This document shows, piece by piece, positions 41,683 to 51,113 of a stretch of DNA of 64,000 nucleotides. Under the pieces are notes generated by a model. That model did not search any database. It was not told the DNA's origin and saw only the letters and a program-made list of their open reading frames with translations. This DNA is from Pedobacter cryoconitis (GTDB lineage: Bacteria; Bacteroidota; Bacteroidia; Sphingobacteriales; Sphingobacteriaceae), in contig NZ_CP014504.1 in the NCBI RefSeq assembly GCF_001590605.1, positions 2,666,001 through 2,730,000 on the forward strand, written 5' to 3'. The first letter of the stretch is position 1, and every line of letters begins with the position of its first letter. The position numbers and the translations under genes are program-made.

Positions 41683-42996
41683 TTATTCAAAAATACGGTT
41701 ATGTAAACTTCTCAGTACCTCTGTTTTATCTCCAGTATTAATTAATAGAGAGATATTATAATTACTTCCCCCATAAGAGATCATTCTGATTGGGATATGC
41801 TTGATAGCATCAAGTACTCTTGATGCAAAACCATGTTTGCTCGCACCAAAATCACCGACTACACAAACAATCGTCTGTTCTCTGTCAATCTCTACAGAAC
41901 CAAAAGCATGCAGCTCTTCTACAATTTTATCCAGGTTATCTGTGAAATCAATCGTTAAAGAAACAGCAACCTCCGAAGTAGTAATCATATCAATTGGCGT
42001 CTTATAACGCTCAAAAATCTCAAATACTCTTCTTAAGAAACCATAAGCCAAAAGCATGCGACTAGACTGGACCCGTATAGCAATCAAACCATCCTTAGCA
42101 GCGATAGATTTGATTTTGCCCTTCTCACTCTCCGCAGAAATCAATGTTCCCGCAGCAGAAGGCTCCATCGTATTTAATAATCTTACTGGAATCTTGTATT
42201 TTTGTGCCGGGAATACCGACTGAGGATGAAGAATTTTAGCTCCGAAATAAGCAAGCTCCGCAGCCTCATCAAAAGAAAGATGAGAAATTGGTTTCGTACC
42301 TTTCACAATTCTTGGATCATTATTGTGCATCCCATCAATATCAGTCCAGATCTGTACTTCCTCCGCTAAAATAGCAGCACCAATCAGAGAAGCTGTATAA
42401 TCACTTCCACCGCGGCGAAGATTATCTACTTCACCAAAGCTGTTTCTACAGATAAAACCCTGTGTAATAAATAATTTACTGCCTTTATGTTTCTCTAGCA
42501 AAGGCATAAGATTTGCCGTTGCAAAAGAAATATCAGGTTCATTATCCTCATCAATCTTCATGAAATCAAGCGCAGGTAATAATACCGAAGGCACGCCAAT
42601 AGATTTCAAATAAATATGGTAAAGTGTAGTTGACAGTAATTCGCCTTGCGCTAAAACTACCTTCTCTTCAACTGGGGTGAAAATATTATTGACCAGGGTA
42701 GTTAAGAATTGAAAATGGTAATCCACTACTTCCTGACCCTGCTCCCTGAAATCACCCTCAGGAAGAAGCTCAATAACAAATTCATTATATTTTTGATTTA
42801 GGGCGCTAATTAAAATTAACGCCCCCTGTTTATCTTCCTTTAAAAGTTTGCCTGAAATTTCTACTAAACCATTGGTTGTACCAGACACTGCTGATAAAAC
42901 TACAATTTGCTCTTCAGCCGGATTGATAATATCCAGCAATTTCGTCATCCGCTCGGGGCTTCCGACAGAAGTTCCGCCAAACTTTAATATCTTCAT
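41683..42996 (-). CDS. lysC: Aspartate kinase
   Basis: The preferred start is the ATG at 42996 (MKILKFGGTSVGSPERM), giving 437 residues; a frame from 43017 adds seven residues before the kinase motif. The amino acid kinase domain shows KFGGTSVG, NLRRGGSDYTASLIGA and WTDIDGMHNNDPRIV. Two ACT domains are in the C-terminal 150 residues (IRVQSSRML and IVCVVGDFGASK). It phosphorylates aspartate at the start of the lysine, threonine and methionine pathways and should be feedback-controlled through the ACT part. No homoserine dehydrogenase domain is fused. It lies upstream of lysA on the same strand. Confidence 0.93.
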   Translation of the reverse strand: MKILKFGGTSVGSPERMTKLLDIINPAEEQIVVLSAVSGTTNGLVEISGKLLKEDKQGALILISALNQKYNEFVIELLPEGDFREQGQEVVDYHFQFLTTLVNNIFTPVEEKVVLAQGELLSTTLYHIYLKSIGVPSVLLPALDFMKIDEDNEPDISFATANLMPLLEKHKGSKLFITQGFICRNSFGEVDNLRRGGSDYTASLIGAAILAEEVQIWTDIDGMHNNDPRIVKGTKPISHLSFDEAAELAYFGAKILHPQSVFPAQKYKIPVRLLNTMEPSAAGTLISAESEKGKIKSIAAKDGLIAIRVQSSRMLLAYGFLRRVFEIFERYKTPIDMITTSEVAVSLTIDFTDNLDKIVEELHAFGSVEIDREQTIVCVVGDFGASKHGFASRVLDAIKHIPIRMISYGGSNYNISLLINTGDKTEVLRSLHNRIFE

Positions 42997-43244
42997 GTTT
43001 CTAAATTGGGTTAACAATTAAACTAAAATCCCCGTCTGCAGTTAATTTATTTGTAGCAGGTATTTTTAATTCAATTAATTTGGTATATAATTGCATTAGG
43101 GCGTGAAATTAATAAAACGCGCTTAATAATCATGCTATAAACAAAATTAAATTTGGAGGGTCTGAAATTTAAAAACAGATCTTAAAAACATCCATAGCCT
43201 TTGTTTTGTTTATAGACCAGAATAATCAAATATTAACGGAGAAC

Positions 43245-44978
43245 ATGCAATTAGAAGCAGCAATACAAAACACCATTAACGAGTGGCTTAATGGCAATTA
43301 TGACCAACAAACAAAAGAAGAAATCCAAAAGCTAATAGACAGTGAAGCGTCTACAGAATTAGTAGATTCCTTTTACAGAAGTCTGGAATTTGGTACAGGT
43401 GGACTCCGCGGTATTATGGGAGCTGGTTCTAACAGGATTAATAAATACACGATTGGTACAGCCACACAAGGCCTGAGTAACTATCTGCTGAAAAAATATC
43501 CGGGAGAGCAAATTAAAGTAGCGATTGCCCATGATAGCAGAAATCAATCAGACTTTTTCGCTAAAATCACCGCTGATGTATTTTCTGCGAATGGAATTCA
43601 TGTCTATTTCTTCAAAGAATTACGCCCTACTCCTGAACTTTCATTCGCGATCAGACACTTAGGCTGCCGCAGCGGTGTAATGCTTACTGCTTCACACAAT
43701 CCTAAAGAATATAATGGGTACAAAGCTTATGGTGCTGACGGAGGACAATTTACTTCTCCAGATGATAACATGGTGATGGATGAAGTTGCCAATATCAAAA
43801 GCATCGATGAGGTTAAATTTGAACGTAATGATAAACTTGTCGAATTGATCGGTGAGGAAATCGACACCTTATATCTTGATCAGATTACTGCGCTTTCAGT
43901 TTCTCCGGAAGCAATCGCCAGACAAAAAGACCTTAAAATAGTTTACTCTCCGATTCACGGTACAGGAATCACTTTAGTTCCTAAGGCATTAGCGCAATTT
44001 GGATTCACCAATTTAACTTTAGTTAAAGAACAAAGTACACCAGATGGAAACTTCCCTACCGTGGTTTATCCTAATCCGGAAGAAAAAGAAGCAATGACCT
44101 TAGCTTTGAATAAAGCGAAAGAAATTGATGCGGACCTGGTTCTGGCAACTGACCCTGATGCGGATCGTGTTGGTATTGCAGTTAAAAATAGCGATGGAGA
44201 ATTTGTATTGCTTAACGGAAACCAGACTGGTAGTTTATTAATCAACTATCTGCTTACTGCATGGCAGGAAAAAGGCAAGTTAGATGGTAACCAATATATC
44301 GTTAAAACTATCGTAACCACTAACCTTGTTGAAGAAATTGCCAAAGCTAAAAACGTTGAATACTTTAATACACTGACCGGATTTAAACATATTGGCCATC
44401 TGATCACCAGCCTGCAGGGTAAGAAAACCTTTATTGGCGGTGGTGAAGAAAGTTATGGCTACCTGATCGGTGAGCTGGTAAGAGATAAAGACGCGATTAT
44501 TTCTTGTGCTTTCATTGCTGAGATGACTGCTTTCTATAAAGATAAAGGCAGTAGCTTATATGATGCAATGCTGGATATGTATGTAGAATATGGTTTGTAT
44601 AAAGAGGAACTGGTTTCACTGACTAAAAAAGGAAAAACTGGTGCTGAAGAAATCAAGGCGATGATGGAGAAATTCAGAAATAACCCACCATTGGAACTTG
44701 GAGGTTCTAAAGTAAAAACTTTAAAAGACTATGAATTAGGTGTAGAAACTAATTTAGATACGAAAGAGAAAACGAAACTTGATTTCCCTGTGTCTGATGT
44801 ACTGCAATTCATTACAGAAGATGGAAGTATTGTTTCTGCCCGTCCTTCAGGTACAGAGCCTAAAATAAAGTTCTATTGCAGCGTGAATGCGCCGCTTGCA
44901 GATAAAGCTCAGTTCAAAACGGTTGATGCAGCACTGGGTGCTAAAATAAAATCATTGATGGACGATTTACAAGCGTAA
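43245..44978 (+). CDS. Phosphoglucomutase/phosphomannomutase family enzyme
   Basis: I prefer the ATG at 43245 (MQLEAAIQNTINEWL), giving 577 residues; a frame from 43206 adds 13. Domain motifs are complete: FGTGGLRGIMGAG, the phosphoserine loop TASHNPKEYNGYK (about 148), the metal loop TDPDADRVG, the sugar loop GGEESYGYL and the phosphate-binding RPSGTEPKIKFY. The length and TGGLRG motif place it with the long PgcA/phosphopentomutase-like alpha-phosphohexomutases common in Bacteroidota. It interconverts glucose 1- and 6-phosphate or mannose equivalents. It has its own terminator. Confidence 0.93.
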   Translation: MQLEAAIQNTINEWLNGNYDQQTKEEIQKLIDSEASTELVDSFYRSLEFGTGGLRGIMGAGSNRINKYTIGTATQGLSNYLLKKYPGEQIKVAIAHDSRNQSDFFAKITADVFSANGIHVYFFKELRPTPELSFAIRHLGCRSGVMLTASHNPKEYNGYKAYGADGGQFTSPDDNMVMDEVANIKSIDEVKFERNDKLVELIGEEIDTLYLDQITALSVSPEAIARQKDLKIVYSPIHGTGITLVPKALAQFGFTNLTLVKEQSTPDGNFPTVVYPNPEEKEAMTLALNKAKEIDADLVLATDPDADRVGIAVKNSDGEFVLLNGNQTGSLLINYLLTAWQEKGKLDGNQYIVKTIVTTNLVEEIAKAKNVEYFNTLTGFKHIGHLITSLQGKKTFIGGGEESYGYLIGELVRDKDAIISCAFIAEMTAFYKDKGSSLYDAMLDMYVEYGLYKEELVSLTKKGKTGAEEIKAMMEKFRNNPPLELGGSKVKTLKDYELGVETNLDTKEKTKLDFPVSDVLQFITEDGSIVSARPSGTEPKIKFYCSVNAPLADKAQFKTVDAALGAKIKSLMDDLQA

Positions 44979-44992
44979 ATATCCTTTTAAAT

Positions 44993-45023
44993 AAAAAAAG
45001 CGGAAGATGATTCCGCTTTTTTT
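44993..45023. terminator. Bidirectional terminator
   Basis: A-run plus GCGGAA and TTCCGC plus T-run form a perfect stem around GATGA, between the convergent phosphomutase and LacI-family genes. Confidence 0.92.
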
Positions 45024-45029
45024 ATTTAT

Positions 45030-46043
45030 TTATCTTTCTATCAATCTGGATGATAACACCACGTTATTCAATTCCTTTTTCTCGAAAGAATCTACCGAAG
45101 CCAGCTCTTTTAAAACAAAGTTGATTACGTTTTCAGCAATTTCCTCTATCGGCTGATCTACCGCACTGATTGTTGGAGAATGCAGTTTAAAAATATCATG
45201 GTCATCATAAGCAATAACCTTAAATGAACCATTTAGTTTTTTATTCATCTCTCTGAAACTAAACAAGCCTCTTACCGCCAGATAATTTGTTGCAAAAAGT
45301 ACAGCATCAATCTCTGGATTATCCGTAAAAAACTGAGTCAGTTCAGCAGTGGTCTCATCTGCAGTGTTATTAAAAGAAATAAGTTTGCAAAGTTTTGGAT
45401 TTATCTCAATCTTATTGGCTTTCAGTGCCTGCTCATAACCTTTATAACGGTCCTTAATCTGTTCCACTTCAACATCAACAGTAACGAAAGCGATGTTTTT
45501 CATTCCTTTAACGATTAGGGAATCAGTAGCCATATAAGTTCCCTTAATATTGTCTACCAAAACACTGCTCACTTCCAATCCTGGTAAATGACGGTCAAAT
45601 ACGACTACCGGAGTACGGGCAGATAGCAACTCGCGAATATCTTCTTCCATACCCGCCATTGGTGCGATGATATAACCATCAACCTGCCTGGACTTAAACA
45701 TCCTGATCAGGCCTTTTGCCTTGTCCAGATTATTTTCGGTGCTGGAATAGATAATCTTATAACCGTGTTTGTAAGCCTTATCCTCAATCAACCTTGCGAT
45801 GGCAGCGAAAAACGGATTAGAAATATCTTCTACAATTAAACCAATTGTATTGGTATTTCCTGTACGCAGACTTCTCGCGACCTGGTTTGGCCGGAAGCCC
45901 ACTTCCTTAATAATTGCCTCGACTTTTGTAATCATGTCCTGGCTAATACGCATTTTCTCTGCCTTACCATTTAATATGAAAGAGACAGTAGTAATAGATA
46001 CGTTAGCCTTCTTTGCGATATCCTTTATAGAGAGGGGTTTCAT
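45030..46043 (-). CDS. LacI-family transcriptional regulator
   Basis: The 337-residue protein has the LacI headpiece SIKDIAKKANVSITTVSFILNG with the hinge FRPNQVARSLRTGNTN. A periplasmic-binding-like effector domain follows (IGLIVEDISNPFFA, DGYIIAPMAG, VFDRHLPG and AYDDHDIFKLHSPTISAVDQP). The protein is of normal length. It probably senses a sugar or sugar phosphate. No sugar operon lies next to it; the nearest sugar enzyme is the phosphomutase convergent to it. Targets are unknown. Confidence 0.95.
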   Translation of the reverse strand: MKPLSIKDIAKKANVSITTVSFILNGKAEKMRISQDMITKVEAIIKEVGFRPNQVARSLRTGNTNTIGLIVEDISNPFFAAIARLIEDKAYKHGYKIIYSSTENNLDKAKGLIRMFKSRQVDGYIIAPMAGMEEDIRELLSARTPVVVFDRHLPGLEVSSVLVDNIKGTYMATDSLIVKGMKNIAFVTVDVEVEQIKDRYKGYEQALKANKIEINPKLCKLISFNNTADETTAELTQFFTDNPEIDAVLFATNYLAVRGLFSFREMNKKLNGSFKVIAYDDHDIFKLHSPTISAVDQPIEEIAENVINFVLKELASVDSFEKKELNNVVLSSRLIER

Positions 46044-46366
46044 TTTGTTTTTTTATTTAGAAAGCCAAGCTAGAAAAATAAAAACTATTAATGAAACAGT
46101 CTCAACTGTCTCCCCGATATTTTATTTCATCGCAACTAATTAAAACCTGATGCTCATGTTGTAAACCGTGTTTTTATCGTGATTAAATATGTTAAAATGG
46201 CAATTACTCACTCCAACTCCTCTGTATTGATTCACTTTGTTCAATACATAAGCCTTACTCGTAATAATCCCGTTATCATCTTGTGCATCGAACTAAATCT
46301 TATTCAAAATCAATTTAACGTTGTTAGCTATATAAAGCGTAAATTTGCACTACTGATATTTTTACT
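46044..46366. other. Divergent intergenic region between lacI-like and dnaJ-like genes
   Basis: No gene is supported here. TAAATTTG at 46340-46347 is a -7 box 20 bp before the DnaJ-like ATG, with TTG at 46321 as a possible -33. An inverted repeat TGTATTGA (46223-46230) / TCAATACA (46241-46248) with a 10-nt spacer could be an operator. Confidence 0.5.
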
Positions 46367-47266
46367 ATGGCATACATTGATTATTACAAAGTCCTGGGTG
46401 TGGATAAAAAGGCAACTCAGGATGAGATAAAGAAAGCGTACAGGAAACTTGCACGTAAATATCATCCCGATTTAAATCCTAAAGACAAAGAAGCGAATAA
46501 GCTGTTTCAGCAGATCAATGAAGCGAATGAAGCCCTGAGTGATCCTGATAAACGCAAAAAATATGATGAGTACGGTGAAAACTGGAAACATGCAGATCAG
46601 GCCCAACAACAAGGTAACCCTTTTGGTGGAGGTGGCAGACGTGGTGGTTCAGGTGGATTTGGTGGCGGTTCAGACTTTGGCGGTGGCGATTTCTCAGATT
46701 TCTTTGAGTCGATGTTTGGAGGTGGCGGCAGACAGCAAAGAAATGCGGCAAAATTCAGAGGACAGGATTTACAGGCTTCTTTGCAAATTTCTTTCAGAGA
46801 AGCAGCAGAAACCCATAAACCTACGATTACAGTAAACGGCAAAAACTTAAGGATTTCTATTCCTGCTGGTATTGCTAATGGCCAGGTCATTAAACTGAAA
46901 GGTCAGGGCAGTCCGGGCGCAAACAGCGGACCTGCAGGAGACCTTTTTATTACGATAACAATTACTGACGACCCTATTTTCAAGAGATTAGGAGACGATC
47001 TTTACTTAACTAAGGAAATAGACCTGTATACTGCTTTACTGGGTGGAGAAGCTACGATTGACACCTTAAGTGGCAAAGTAAAGCTAAAAGTACCAGAGGG
47101 TACTCAAAATGGAACAAAAATAAGACTAAAAGGCAAAGGATTTCCTGTTTACAAGAAAGAAGGAGAATTTGGAAACCTTTTTATAACTTATACAGTTAAT
47201 ATACCAACAGACCTGACAGAGAGACAAAAAGAATTATTTAAAGAACTGCAGGAACTGTCGAAATAA
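46367..47266 (+). CDS. cbpA: DnaJ-class co-chaperone, CbpA-like
   Basis: The 299-residue protein has a J domain (1-70) with HPD at 33-35 in YHPDLNP. A Gly/Phe-rich linker follows (about 85-125; [20 protein letters not shown]), then the two C-terminal substrate-binding beta domains ([19 protein letters not shown] and [19 protein letters not shown]). There is no cysteine-rich zinc region, so it is a type II J protein like CbpA, not DnaJ. It should stimulate DnaK. The next gene, 19 bp downstream, encodes a CbpM-like modulator, which supports the name. Confidence 0.93.
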   Translation: MAYIDYYKVLGVDKKATQDEIKKAYRKLARKYHPDLNPKDKEANKLFQQINEANEALSDPDKRKKYDEYGENWKHADQAQQQGNPFGGGGRRGGSGGFGGGSDFGGGDFSDFFESMFGGGGRQQRNAAKFRGQDLQASLQISFREAAETHKPTITVNGKNLRISIPAGIANGQVIKLKGQGSPGANSGPAGDLFITITITDDPIFKRLGDDLYLTKEIDLYTALLGGEATIDTLSGKVKLKVPEGTQNGTKIRLKGKGFPVYKKEGEFGNLFITYTVNIPTDLTERQKELFKELQELSK

Positions 47267-47285
47267 TGGAATAATTCAATATCCT

Positions 47286-47579
47286 ATGGAAAACGAATTA
47301 ATAACTATAAGAGATTACTGTGTTAATTATGCCATTGACCCTTCTTTTATTCAAGCACTGGAAGAGTCTGGATTAATCGTGCTCACCATAATTGACGGAA
47401 ACAAATTCTTACATTTTGAACAATTAATGGAAATGGACCGTTATGTCCATTTCCATTATGATTTAGAAATCAACATCGAGGGTATCGATGCGATCATGAA
47501 CCTGTTGCAAAAGGTGAAACATATGCAACATGAAATTGAGCACTTAAAAACTCATATCCATATCCACGAAGGGCATTAA
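47286..47579 (+). CDS. cbpM: CbpM-like chaperone modulator
   Basis: The 97-residue protein matches the MerR-like HTH of CbpM: ITIRDYCVNYAIDPSFIQALEESGLI, then HFEQLMEMDRYVHFHYDLEINIEGIDAIMNLLQ and a C-terminal coiled helix (VKHMQHEIEHLK). CbpM binds the J domain of CbpA and inhibits it. It lies 19 bp after cbpA in the same direction, as in E. coli. The end overlaps by four bases with the stop of the convergent hydroxyacid dehydrogenase gene. Confidence 0.88.
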   Translation: MENELITIRDYCVNYAIDPSFIQALEESGLIVLTIIDGNKFLHFEQLMEMDRYVHFHYDLEINIEGIDAIMNLLQKVKHMQHEIEHLKTHIHIHEGH

Positions 47580-48553
47580 CCCTCCTTATAAACTTCAGGA
47601 TTAACCAGAAAAGGAGGCTTCTCCCCTTTTGATACTGCAATAATGTTTTCCGCAGCTAACCTTGCCATGGCATTTCTTGTACCTTCAGTAGCCGAGCCAA
47701 TATGAGGTAATACTGCTACATTAGGCATAAAAAGCAAACGGTTATCGGGATGCATCGGTTCTGGATTAGTTACATCCAATCCAGCTCCCCAAATCGTTTT
47801 ACTTTCCAGTGCCTCCATTAAATCTGCCTCGTTATGAATCGATCCTCTTGCTGTATTGATAAAAATTGAACCCGGTTTCATTTGTTTAAAAGCTGTACGG
47901 TTAAACTTACCTTCGGTTTCCGCAGTTAATGCCGTATGTACAGTCAGCACGTCACTTTGTGCCAATAACTCTTCAAAAGAAACCAGTTCTGCATCGAGCA
48001 AATTTTCAGCCTCTTCATTTCTGCTGCGGTTATGGTAAATGATTTTCATGCCAAATGCTCCTGCACAACGTTTAGCCATTTCTGTCCCAATCTTTCCTAA
48101 ACCGAAAACACCCAAAGTACAACCATTCAGTTCCTTTCCTAAATTAGCCGTTGGTTCAAAAAAGTCCCATTCCCCATTGATAATCTTACGGTTCATATAA
48201 AAAGCATTCCTTGCCGCTGCCATCATCAGCAGAAAAGCGGTATCGGCAGTTGCACCGCTTAAAACACCAGGAGTATTACCTACTGGTATTTTAAGCCGGG
48301 TTGCTGTTTCAATAGCTACATTATCATAGCCAACAGAATGCAATGCAATTACCTTTAAATGCGCACTTGCTTCCAGAAAGTCCCGGTCCAGCCGCTGCCC
48401 CGCACTCAGCAAAGCATCTGCCCACTGGCATTCTGCAATTAACTCCTCACGGGTCATATTCCTTTGCTGAGTCCATTGTTTGATTTTCAACCCTGCTGCT
48501 TCCAGCAAACGCAGACCTGATTCCGGAATTACTCTGGTTATAAATACATTCAT
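47576..48553 (-). CDS. D-2-hydroxyacid dehydrogenase, glyoxylate/hydroxypyruvate reductase type
   Basis: The 325-residue protein has the D-isomer dehydrogenase layout. The Rossmann motif is GVFGLGKIGTEMAKRC, the catalytic arginine is in INTARGSIHNEADL, the glutamate is in TNPEPMHPDN and the histidine is in VLPHIGSATEG. The second N-terminal half is DSPGVLSG-like (PVGNTPGVLSGATADTAF). The family includes GhrB and GyaR; it reduces glyoxylate or hydroxypyruvate with NAD(P)H. It is 5 bp downstream of poxB on the same strand and probably co-transcribed with it. Confidence 0.92.
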   Translation of the reverse strand: MNVFITRVIPESGLRLLEAAGLKIKQWTQQRNMTREELIAECQWADALLSAGQRLDRDFLEASAHLKVIALHSVGYDNVAIETATRLKIPVGNTPGVLSGATADTAFLLMMAAARNAFYMNRKIINGEWDFFEPTANLGKELNGCTLGVFGLGKIGTEMAKRCAGAFGMKIIYHNRSRNEEAENLLDAELVSFEELLAQSDVLTVHTALTAETEGKFNRTAFKQMKPGSIFINTARGSIHNEADLMEALESKTIWGAGLDVTNPEPMHPDNRLLFMPNVAVLPHIGSATEGTRNAMARLAAENIIAVSKGEKPPFLVNPEVYKEG

Positions 48554-48558
48554 AAGCG

Positions 48559-50283
48559 CTATTTACCTAAAAAATTTGAACTGATGGTATCCCACACTTC
48601 TTTTCCATCACCATTCAGTGTTTGTTTCAGCATATAAATCCCAAATCCTTTAGCCTGTTCAAAATCTATCTTAGGTGGCATTGACAGTTCTGCCTGATTC
48701 ACTACAACATCCACTAATACTGGTCCCGGATGCGCTAATGCTGCAGCGATCGCTGCTTCTACTCCTTCAGCTTCTTCTACCCTGATTCCTCTGATCCCAA
48801 TAGCTTGCGCCATTTTAGCGAAATCCGGGTTTTTAAGGTCTGTACCAAAAGGAGGCATACCGATTACCTTCATTTCCATCGCTACAAAACCAAGAGAACT
48901 GTTGTTATAAACGATGATTTTTACAGGCAGGTCATATTGATAGATTGTTAAAATATCTCCCATCAGCATGGCAAAACCACCGTCTCCAGATAGGGAAATC
49001 ACTTGTCTTTCAGGAAATGCAACTTGCGCACCAATAGCCTGTGGCATCGCACTGGCCATTGATCCATGGTTAAAAGAACCAATCAGCTTTCTGCCTTTTT
49101 TCATATCTACATAACGCGCAGCCCATACTGTCGGTGTACCGACATCTGCTGTAAATATTGCATTATCAGCCGCTTGCTCACTCAGTATACGCGTTAAATA
49201 TTCCGGATGAATAGCTTTACCTGAAACCATTTGTGCATGGCCCATCAGATTTTTCCTATTCTCTTGATAACGTTGCTGACATTTCTCTAAAAATGTAATA
49301 TCCGTTACTTCTTCTACAAAAGGCAATAAAGATTTAATCGTTTCTTTGACATCTCCCGTTAAACCAAGATCCAGTTTGCACCTGCGTCCTAATCTTTCCG
49401 GCCTGATATCTATCTGTATAATTTTAGCTTTTGAAGGAAACCATTCTTTATAAGGAAAATCAGTACCCAGCATCAGCAGTAAGTCGCTTTCCTCTACGGC
49501 ATGGTAGCCAGAAGAAATACCAATCAAACCGGTCATTCCTACATCGTAAGGATTATCGTACTGAACATGTTCTTTTCCTCTTAGCGCATGTACAATTGGT
49601 GACTTGATTTTACCTGCAAAAGCTAATAATTCATCATGTGCATCTCTGCAGCCCGCACCACATAATAAGGTGACTTTTTTAGCTTGATTGATAAATTGTG
49701 CCAGTTTTTGCAATTCTTCATCTGCAGGACGTATTGCCGGACGACTGACGAACAAAGGATGATCCAATTCCTCATTTTCCATTTTCTCCATGGCTACATC
49801 ACCCGATAAACTGATGACCGCTACCCCATTCTGCCCAATTGCATGCTGCATTGCAATCTGTAAAACTCTTGGCATCTGCCTTGACGAAGCTATTGTTTCG
49901 CAATAATAACTGCATTCACGGAATAATGATTCAGGACGCGTCTCCTGAAAATAAGAAGTACCGACCTGCTCGCTTGGAATATGTGCCGCAATGGCCAGTA
50001 CCGGTGCATTACTTTTATGCGCATCGTATAAACCATTGATCAGGTGCATATTTCCCGGACCGCAGCTTCCTGCACATACTGCTAATTTACCTGTTAACTG
50101 CGCTTCGGCGCCAGCAGCAAATGCCGCCGCTTCTTCATGCCGGTAATGAATCCATTCGATGTCTTTGGAATTGCGGATCTCATCTACAATTCCATTCAGA
50201 GAATCGCCGACTAAGCCATGCACACGCTTAACTCCTGCTTGAATAAGTATCTCTACTAATTTCGCTGCTACTGTTTTTGCCAT
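48559..50283 (-). CDS. poxB: Pyruvate oxidase/dehydrogenase (PoxB-type, ThDP-dependent)
   Basis: The 574-residue protein is the same length as E. coli PoxB (572). It has the ThDP glutamate in IHYRHEEAAAFAAGAEA, the central FAD domain and the ThDP-binding motif SGDGGFAMLMGDI...YNNSSLGF. The motif GSCGPGNMHLINGLYDAHKS is typical of PoxB and acetolactate synthase. The C-terminal tail lacks the strong membrane-binding amphipathic helix I would look for in E. coli PoxB but ends with MLKQTLNGDGKEVWDTI. It oxidises pyruvate to acetate and CO2 with electrons to quinone. It is upstream of the hydroxyacid dehydrogenase gene. Confidence 0.9.
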   Translation of the reverse strand: MAKTVAAKLVEILIQAGVKRVHGLVGDSLNGIVDEIRNSKDIEWIHYRHEEAAAFAAGAEAQLTGKLAVCAGSCGPGNMHLINGLYDAHKSNAPVLAIAAHIPSEQVGTSYFQETRPESLFRECSYYCETIASSRQMPRVLQIAMQHAIGQNGVAVISLSGDVAMEKMENEELDHPLFVSRPAIRPADEELQKLAQFINQAKKVTLLCGAGCRDAHDELLAFAGKIKSPIVHALRGKEHVQYDNPYDVGMTGLIGISSGYHAVEESDLLLMLGTDFPYKEWFPSKAKIIQIDIRPERLGRRCKLDLGLTGDVKETIKSLLPFVEEVTDITFLEKCQQRYQENRKNLMGHAQMVSGKAIHPEYLTRILSEQAADNAIFTADVGTPTVWAARYVDMKKGRKLIGSFNHGSMASAMPQAIGAQVAFPERQVISLSGDGGFAMLMGDILTIYQYDLPVKIIVYNNSSLGFVAMEMKVIGMPPFGTDLKNPDFAKMAQAIGIRGIRVEEAEGVEAAIAAALAHPGPVLVDVVVNQAELSMPPKIDFEQAKGFGIYMLKQTLNGDGKEVWDTISSNFLGK

Positions 50284-50336
50284 TATATTTTTGATAAAAT
50301 AAAAGCCGTCCTATTGGGACAGCTTTCATAGGGTGA

Positions 50337-51008
50337 TTATTTTTTTACAACTTCGTTATATCTGCGCTCTACTTCGGGCCAGTTCACTACTGTCCACCAT
50401 GCAGTAATGTAGTCTGCACGTTTATTTTGATATTTTAGGTAATAAGCATGCTCCCAAACATCCAATGCTAAAATTGGACGTCCTTTTTCAGCAACTGCAT
50501 CCATTAATGGATTATCCTGGTTAGGAGTTGTGGTAATTTTCAACTTACCATTCTGCACAATCAACCAAGCCCAGCCTGAACCGAAACGTTTCGCAGCACT
50601 ATCTGCAAAAGCGGCTTTAAATTTCTCCATAGTACCAAAATTTGCATCAATTTCCTTCAAAAACTCAGGAGATGCGGGTTTTGGTTTAGGAGCCATTATC
50701 TGCCAGAATAAGGAGTGGTTATAATGTCCGCCAGCATTGTTACGGATAGCAGCTGGGTAAGTAGAAGCAACAGCTAATATTTGCGCCAGTGTTTTACCTT
50801 CTGCTGCAGTACCTTTTATAGCAGCATTCAGATTGGTTACATAAGCCTGGTGATGTTTGGTGTAATGAATTTCCATGGTCTGCTTATCTATAGCAGGTTC
50901 CAATGCGTTGTAAGCGTAGGGTAATGGCGCAAGTTTAAATTGTGCGCTCAGGGTCTGTGTGCCTGCAAATAACAGAACAATAGGTAAAAAGCTCTTGAAT
51001 AATTTCAT
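50337..51008 (-). CDS. Exported Fe/Mn superoxide dismutase
   Basis: The start at 51008 ([22 protein letters not shown]) gives 223 residues with a clear signal peptide; the frame from 51017 adds three residues. Mature ligands are in [23 protein letters not shown] and [18 protein letters not shown], so the metal site is complete. Most Fe/Mn SODs are cytoplasmic; this one is exported to the periplasm or surface. It lies on the same strand, 106 bp downstream of the PepSY/SCO group, which also acts in the envelope. The metal cannot be decided by eye. Confidence 0.93.
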   Translation of the reverse strand: MKLFKSFLPIVLLFAGTQTLSAQFKLAPLPYAYNALEPAIDKQTMEIHYTKHHQAYVTNLNAAIKGTAAEGKTLAQILAVASTYPAAIRNNAGGHYNHSLFWQIMAPKPKPASPEFLKEIDANFGTMEKFKAAFADSAAKRFGSGWAWLIVQNGKLKITTTPNQDNPLMDAVAEKGRPILALDVWEHAYYLKYQNKRADYITAWWTVVNWPEVERRYNEVVKK

Positions 51009-51113
51009 CGTAATCAATAGGGTTATTTAAAAAAGCTGTTTAAACCAGGTAAATGATTACATAGGTTTAAACAGCTGTCTATTTAAAACGATTATTAAAT
51101 TAATTTGTTTTCC

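Noticed and set aside
42997..43244. Lysine riboswitch ahead of the aspartate kinase gene
   Set aside because: I could not find the lysine aptamer core or a five-way junction in this short spacer.
46515..46890. His- and Pro-rich frames on both strands
   Set aside because: They are out-of-frame readings of the Gly/Phe-rich linker of the DnaJ-like gene.
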